From: Flavobacteriaceae bacterium PRS1
Lineage (GTDB): Bacteria > Bacteroidota > Bacteroidia > Flavobacteriales > Flavobacteriaceae
Assembly (NCBI GenBank): GCA_003709165.1
Contig: RDRZ01000004.1
Span: 1 to 64,000 of the forward strand
DNA length: 64,000 nucleotides
Reading direction: 5' to 3'
Made by a program: the position numbers and the translations under genes. The notes below the pieces were generated by a model. It did not search any database and was not told the DNA's origin. It saw only the letters and a list, made by a program, of their open reading frames with translations. Every line of letters begins with the position of its first letter. The first letter of the stretch is position 1. This document shows, piece by piece, positions 62,405 to 64,000 of this stretch.

Positions 62405-63286
62405 TTACTTTTTCCTGTTATTCATTTTGGCGGTTACCAAAGGTAAACGGCTATCTTTTGTAGTCCATGAATCGTAAATCCATTCATGATCAGGATCTGT
62501 AGTATTTTCTAGACATTGATCGGATCCGGCTAAAAAATTAAGGTAATAACAGTGATATCCATGTTCGGCCACTACTGGGTGATACCCTTTTGGAATTATA
62601 ACTACATCGTTATGACGAACTTTAATAATTTCGTCTAAAGACTCGTCCTTTGTATATACTTGCTGTATCGCATAGGCTTCAGGCTTTTGAAACTTATAAA
62701 AATAGGTTTCTTCCTGATAAGGTTCTAACACATTACCATCAGCATCAAGTATTCTTTCATCGTGCTTATGTGCAGGAAACGAACTCCAGTTGCCAGAAGG
62801 TGTATATACTTCTCTAGACACAATTCTACTACAACCAAATCCTGGAGGAACTAAATCGTTAAACTGTCGTGTTGCATTATCTCCACCAAAAATGACTACA
62901 GGAGTATTTTCGGGAGTAACAAATTTTGCCGGGAAATCTTCGTCGGAAAGACACCAGCCATAGGCAATATCTAAATTTTTGCTTGTTGCCTCCAAAGTGA
63001 ATTGTGTTTTTCTTGGTAAATATAATGTGTGAGCAATTCCGCTGAATACATCTTTTCGACCATTTATAGTTTCCCAATTTCCTTTAGAACTTTTTACTTT
63101 AAAATTCCCTCCTAACAAAACAATAACCATTTCGTTTTCTCGAGTGTTGCTTTTCCATATTTCGTCCCGTTTCATTTCTCTGGCTTCAAAATGTAAATAG
63201 TTCCAATTGGCAGATTGAGGTGTTATATTATGATAGATACTAGATGCTCTATTTGGTTTTATAAGTAACGGAGATTTATTTTTCAT
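62405..63286 (-). CDS. iolB: 5-deoxy-glucuronate isomerase
   Basis: Isomerises 5-deoxyglucuronate to 2-deoxy-5-keto-gluconate, the kinase substrate. 293 residues, a bicupin. Metal-binding motifs SSFPAHKHDER and EEVYFYKF-like EETYFYKFQKPEAYAIQQVYT, then VIIPKGYHPVVAEHGYHCYYLNFLAG. It overlaps the aldolase gene by 11 nt, so the two are probably co-translated. Confidence 0.95.
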   Translation of the reverse strand: MKNKSPLLIKPNRASSIYHNITPQSANWNYLHFEAREMKRDEIWKSNTRENEMVIVLLGGNFKVKSSKGNWETINGRKDVFSGIAHTLYLPRKTQFTLEATSKNLDIAYGWCLSDEDFPAKFVTPENTPVVIFGGDNATRQFNDLVPPGFGCSRIVSREVYTPSGNWSSFPAHKHDERILDADGNVLEPYQEETYFYKFQKPEAYAIQQVYTKDESLDEIIKVRHNDVVIIPKGYHPVVAEHGYHCYYLNFLAGSDQCLENTTDPDHEWIYDSWTTKDSRLPLVTAKMNNRKK

Positions 63287-64000
63287 AACAGACCTGTTTT
63301 AAGGATAATTTTAACTCACTTACTTTCCCTGTTGCATTTAAAAGATCGAATTTTTCAAGCATAAATTTCTCATAAGCATCAATTACTGTTTTTCCTGGAA
63401 TTATAGGATCAAACAAATCAGGTGTATTATTAAAAAACTCTCTATGAACTCGCGTCCATATAAGTCTAATATCTGTAGCAATATTTATTTTACAAACCCC
63501 ATATTTGATTGATTTTACTATCTCTTCAGATGATACACCTGCTGCACCTTCGGTCAAACTTCCACCATTTTGATTAATTCTTTCAATTTCTCTCTTATCA
63601 ACTGCCGAACCACCATGTAAAACAATAGGAAACTTTGGAAGTCGTTGTTGAATGTCTTGTAGAATATCGAACTGAATTCCTTGACCACTTGAAAATTTAT
63701 ATGCTCCATGACTTGTTCCAACTGCTACTGCCAAACTATCACAATTTGTAAGTTTGACAAATTGCTCTACTTCTGAAGGTTGCGTGTATTTTGCATTTTT
63801 CTCATCAATGGAAATATCATCTTCAACGCCACTGAGAACACCCAATTCTGCTTCTACAAATACATTGTTCAAATGTGCTTTTTGCACAATAGCTTTTGTC
63901 CTGCTAATATTTTTATCAAAATTATCATGAGAAGCATCAATCATAACAGAATTATATTTATTGGAAGAGATGGCGTCTAAAGCATGCTCTTCATCTCCAT
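63276..64000 (-). CDS. iolJ: class II aldolase, probable 5-dehydro-2-deoxyphosphogluconate aldolase (N-terminus outside window)
   Basis: Splits the phosphorylated ketodeoxygluconate into dihydroxyacetone phosphate and malonate semialdehyde. The frame stays open to the window edge (GDEEHALDAISSNKYNSVMIDASH upstream of the internal ATG at 63944), so only the C-terminal 241 or so residues are seen. Class II fructose-bisphosphate aldolase features: VMIDASHDNFDKNI, EAELGVLSGVED, VAVGTSHGAYKF, LPKFPIVLHGGSAV and VCKINIATDIRL. The iol context favours IolJ over a glycolytic aldolase. Confidence 0.9.
   Translation of the reverse strand, partial: GDEEHALDAISSNKYNSVMIDASHDNFDKNISRTKAIVQKAHLNNVFVEAELGVLSGVEDDISIDEKNAKYTQPSEVEQFVKLTNCDSLAVAVGTSHGAYKFSSGQGIQFDILQDIQQRLPKFPIVLHGGSAVDKREIERINQNGGSLTEGAAGVSSEEIVKSIKYGVCKINIATDIRLIWTRVHREFFNNTPDLFDPIIPGKTVIDAYEKFMLEKFDLLNATGKVSELKLSLKQVCYEK

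Overview
The window is AT-rich chromosomal DNA from a member of the Bacteroidota, almost certainly a marine or aquatic Flavobacteriaceae. Supporting evidence: a gldH gliding lipoprotein gene; TAnnTTTG-type -7 promoter boxes; a sigma/anti-sigma beta-barrel pair; SusD and carboxypeptidase-regulatory/plug remnants; and a heme gene block of flavobacterial style.

Layout. 1-839: two tiny overlapping ORFs, then a repeat-rich non-coding stretch. 840-9722: housekeeping genes (trpS, plsC, an ECF sigma factor with a membrane/beta-barrel partner, recA, trhO, a PSP1-domain gene, gldH). 9813-17981: penicillin-binding protein 1A, a two-subunit CoA-transferase, an exonuclease, two serine hydrolases and an alkyl-DNA repair methyltransferase. 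18010-29784: a heme biosynthesis block. hemA, a hemC-hemD fusion, hemE, hemF and hemB run leftward. An AraC-type regulator, hemH, a large BNR-repeat protein and hemJ run rightward. 29914-39268: an orphan sensor kinase, enoyl-CoA hydratase, a very large plug/TPR surface protein, an acyl-ACP desaturase with an acyltransferase, a bacilliredoxin and a DnaJ/TerB protein.

39307-48794 is an iron region. A leftward di-heme oxidoreductase/Rieske/porin operon and a rightward dtxR operon diverge from one intergenic region holding an 18-bp palindrome that looks like a DtxR operator. The dtxR operon also encodes a membrane-anchored DtxR-FeoA fusion and a FeoB that is split in two, with a dispersed palindrome lying in the break. 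A second, intact feoA-feoB-Cys-rich operon faces it tail to tail. SCO1 and RseP genes follow.

51090-51993 is the most unusual stretch. A strong tRNA-type promoter is separated from an intact tRNA-Asn(GTT) by two perfect 361-bp tandem units. Each unit begins with the first 27 nt of that same tRNA, with an 18-nt palindrome replacing three bases of the D-loop, and then carries an identical, apparently intact GIY-YIG nuclease gene. The right end of the last unit abuts the complete tRNA gene exactly at its first base. An orphan gene and a broken susD fragment follow.

53303-64000 is a myo-inositol catabolic cluster: a LacI-type regulator and a leftward run iolJ(partial)-iolB-iolC-iolD-sodium symporter-iolA-iolE-iolG, enough for inositol uptake and conversion to acetyl-CoA and a triose phosphate.

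Two families of short dispersed palindromes occur through the window. REP-A has arms ATTCCTGC/GCAGGAAT; REP-B is TCCCGATAGCTATCGGGA. REP-B is repeatedly found inside the loop of another hairpin, which may say something about how it spreads. All function calls rest on reading motifs by eye; no database search was run.
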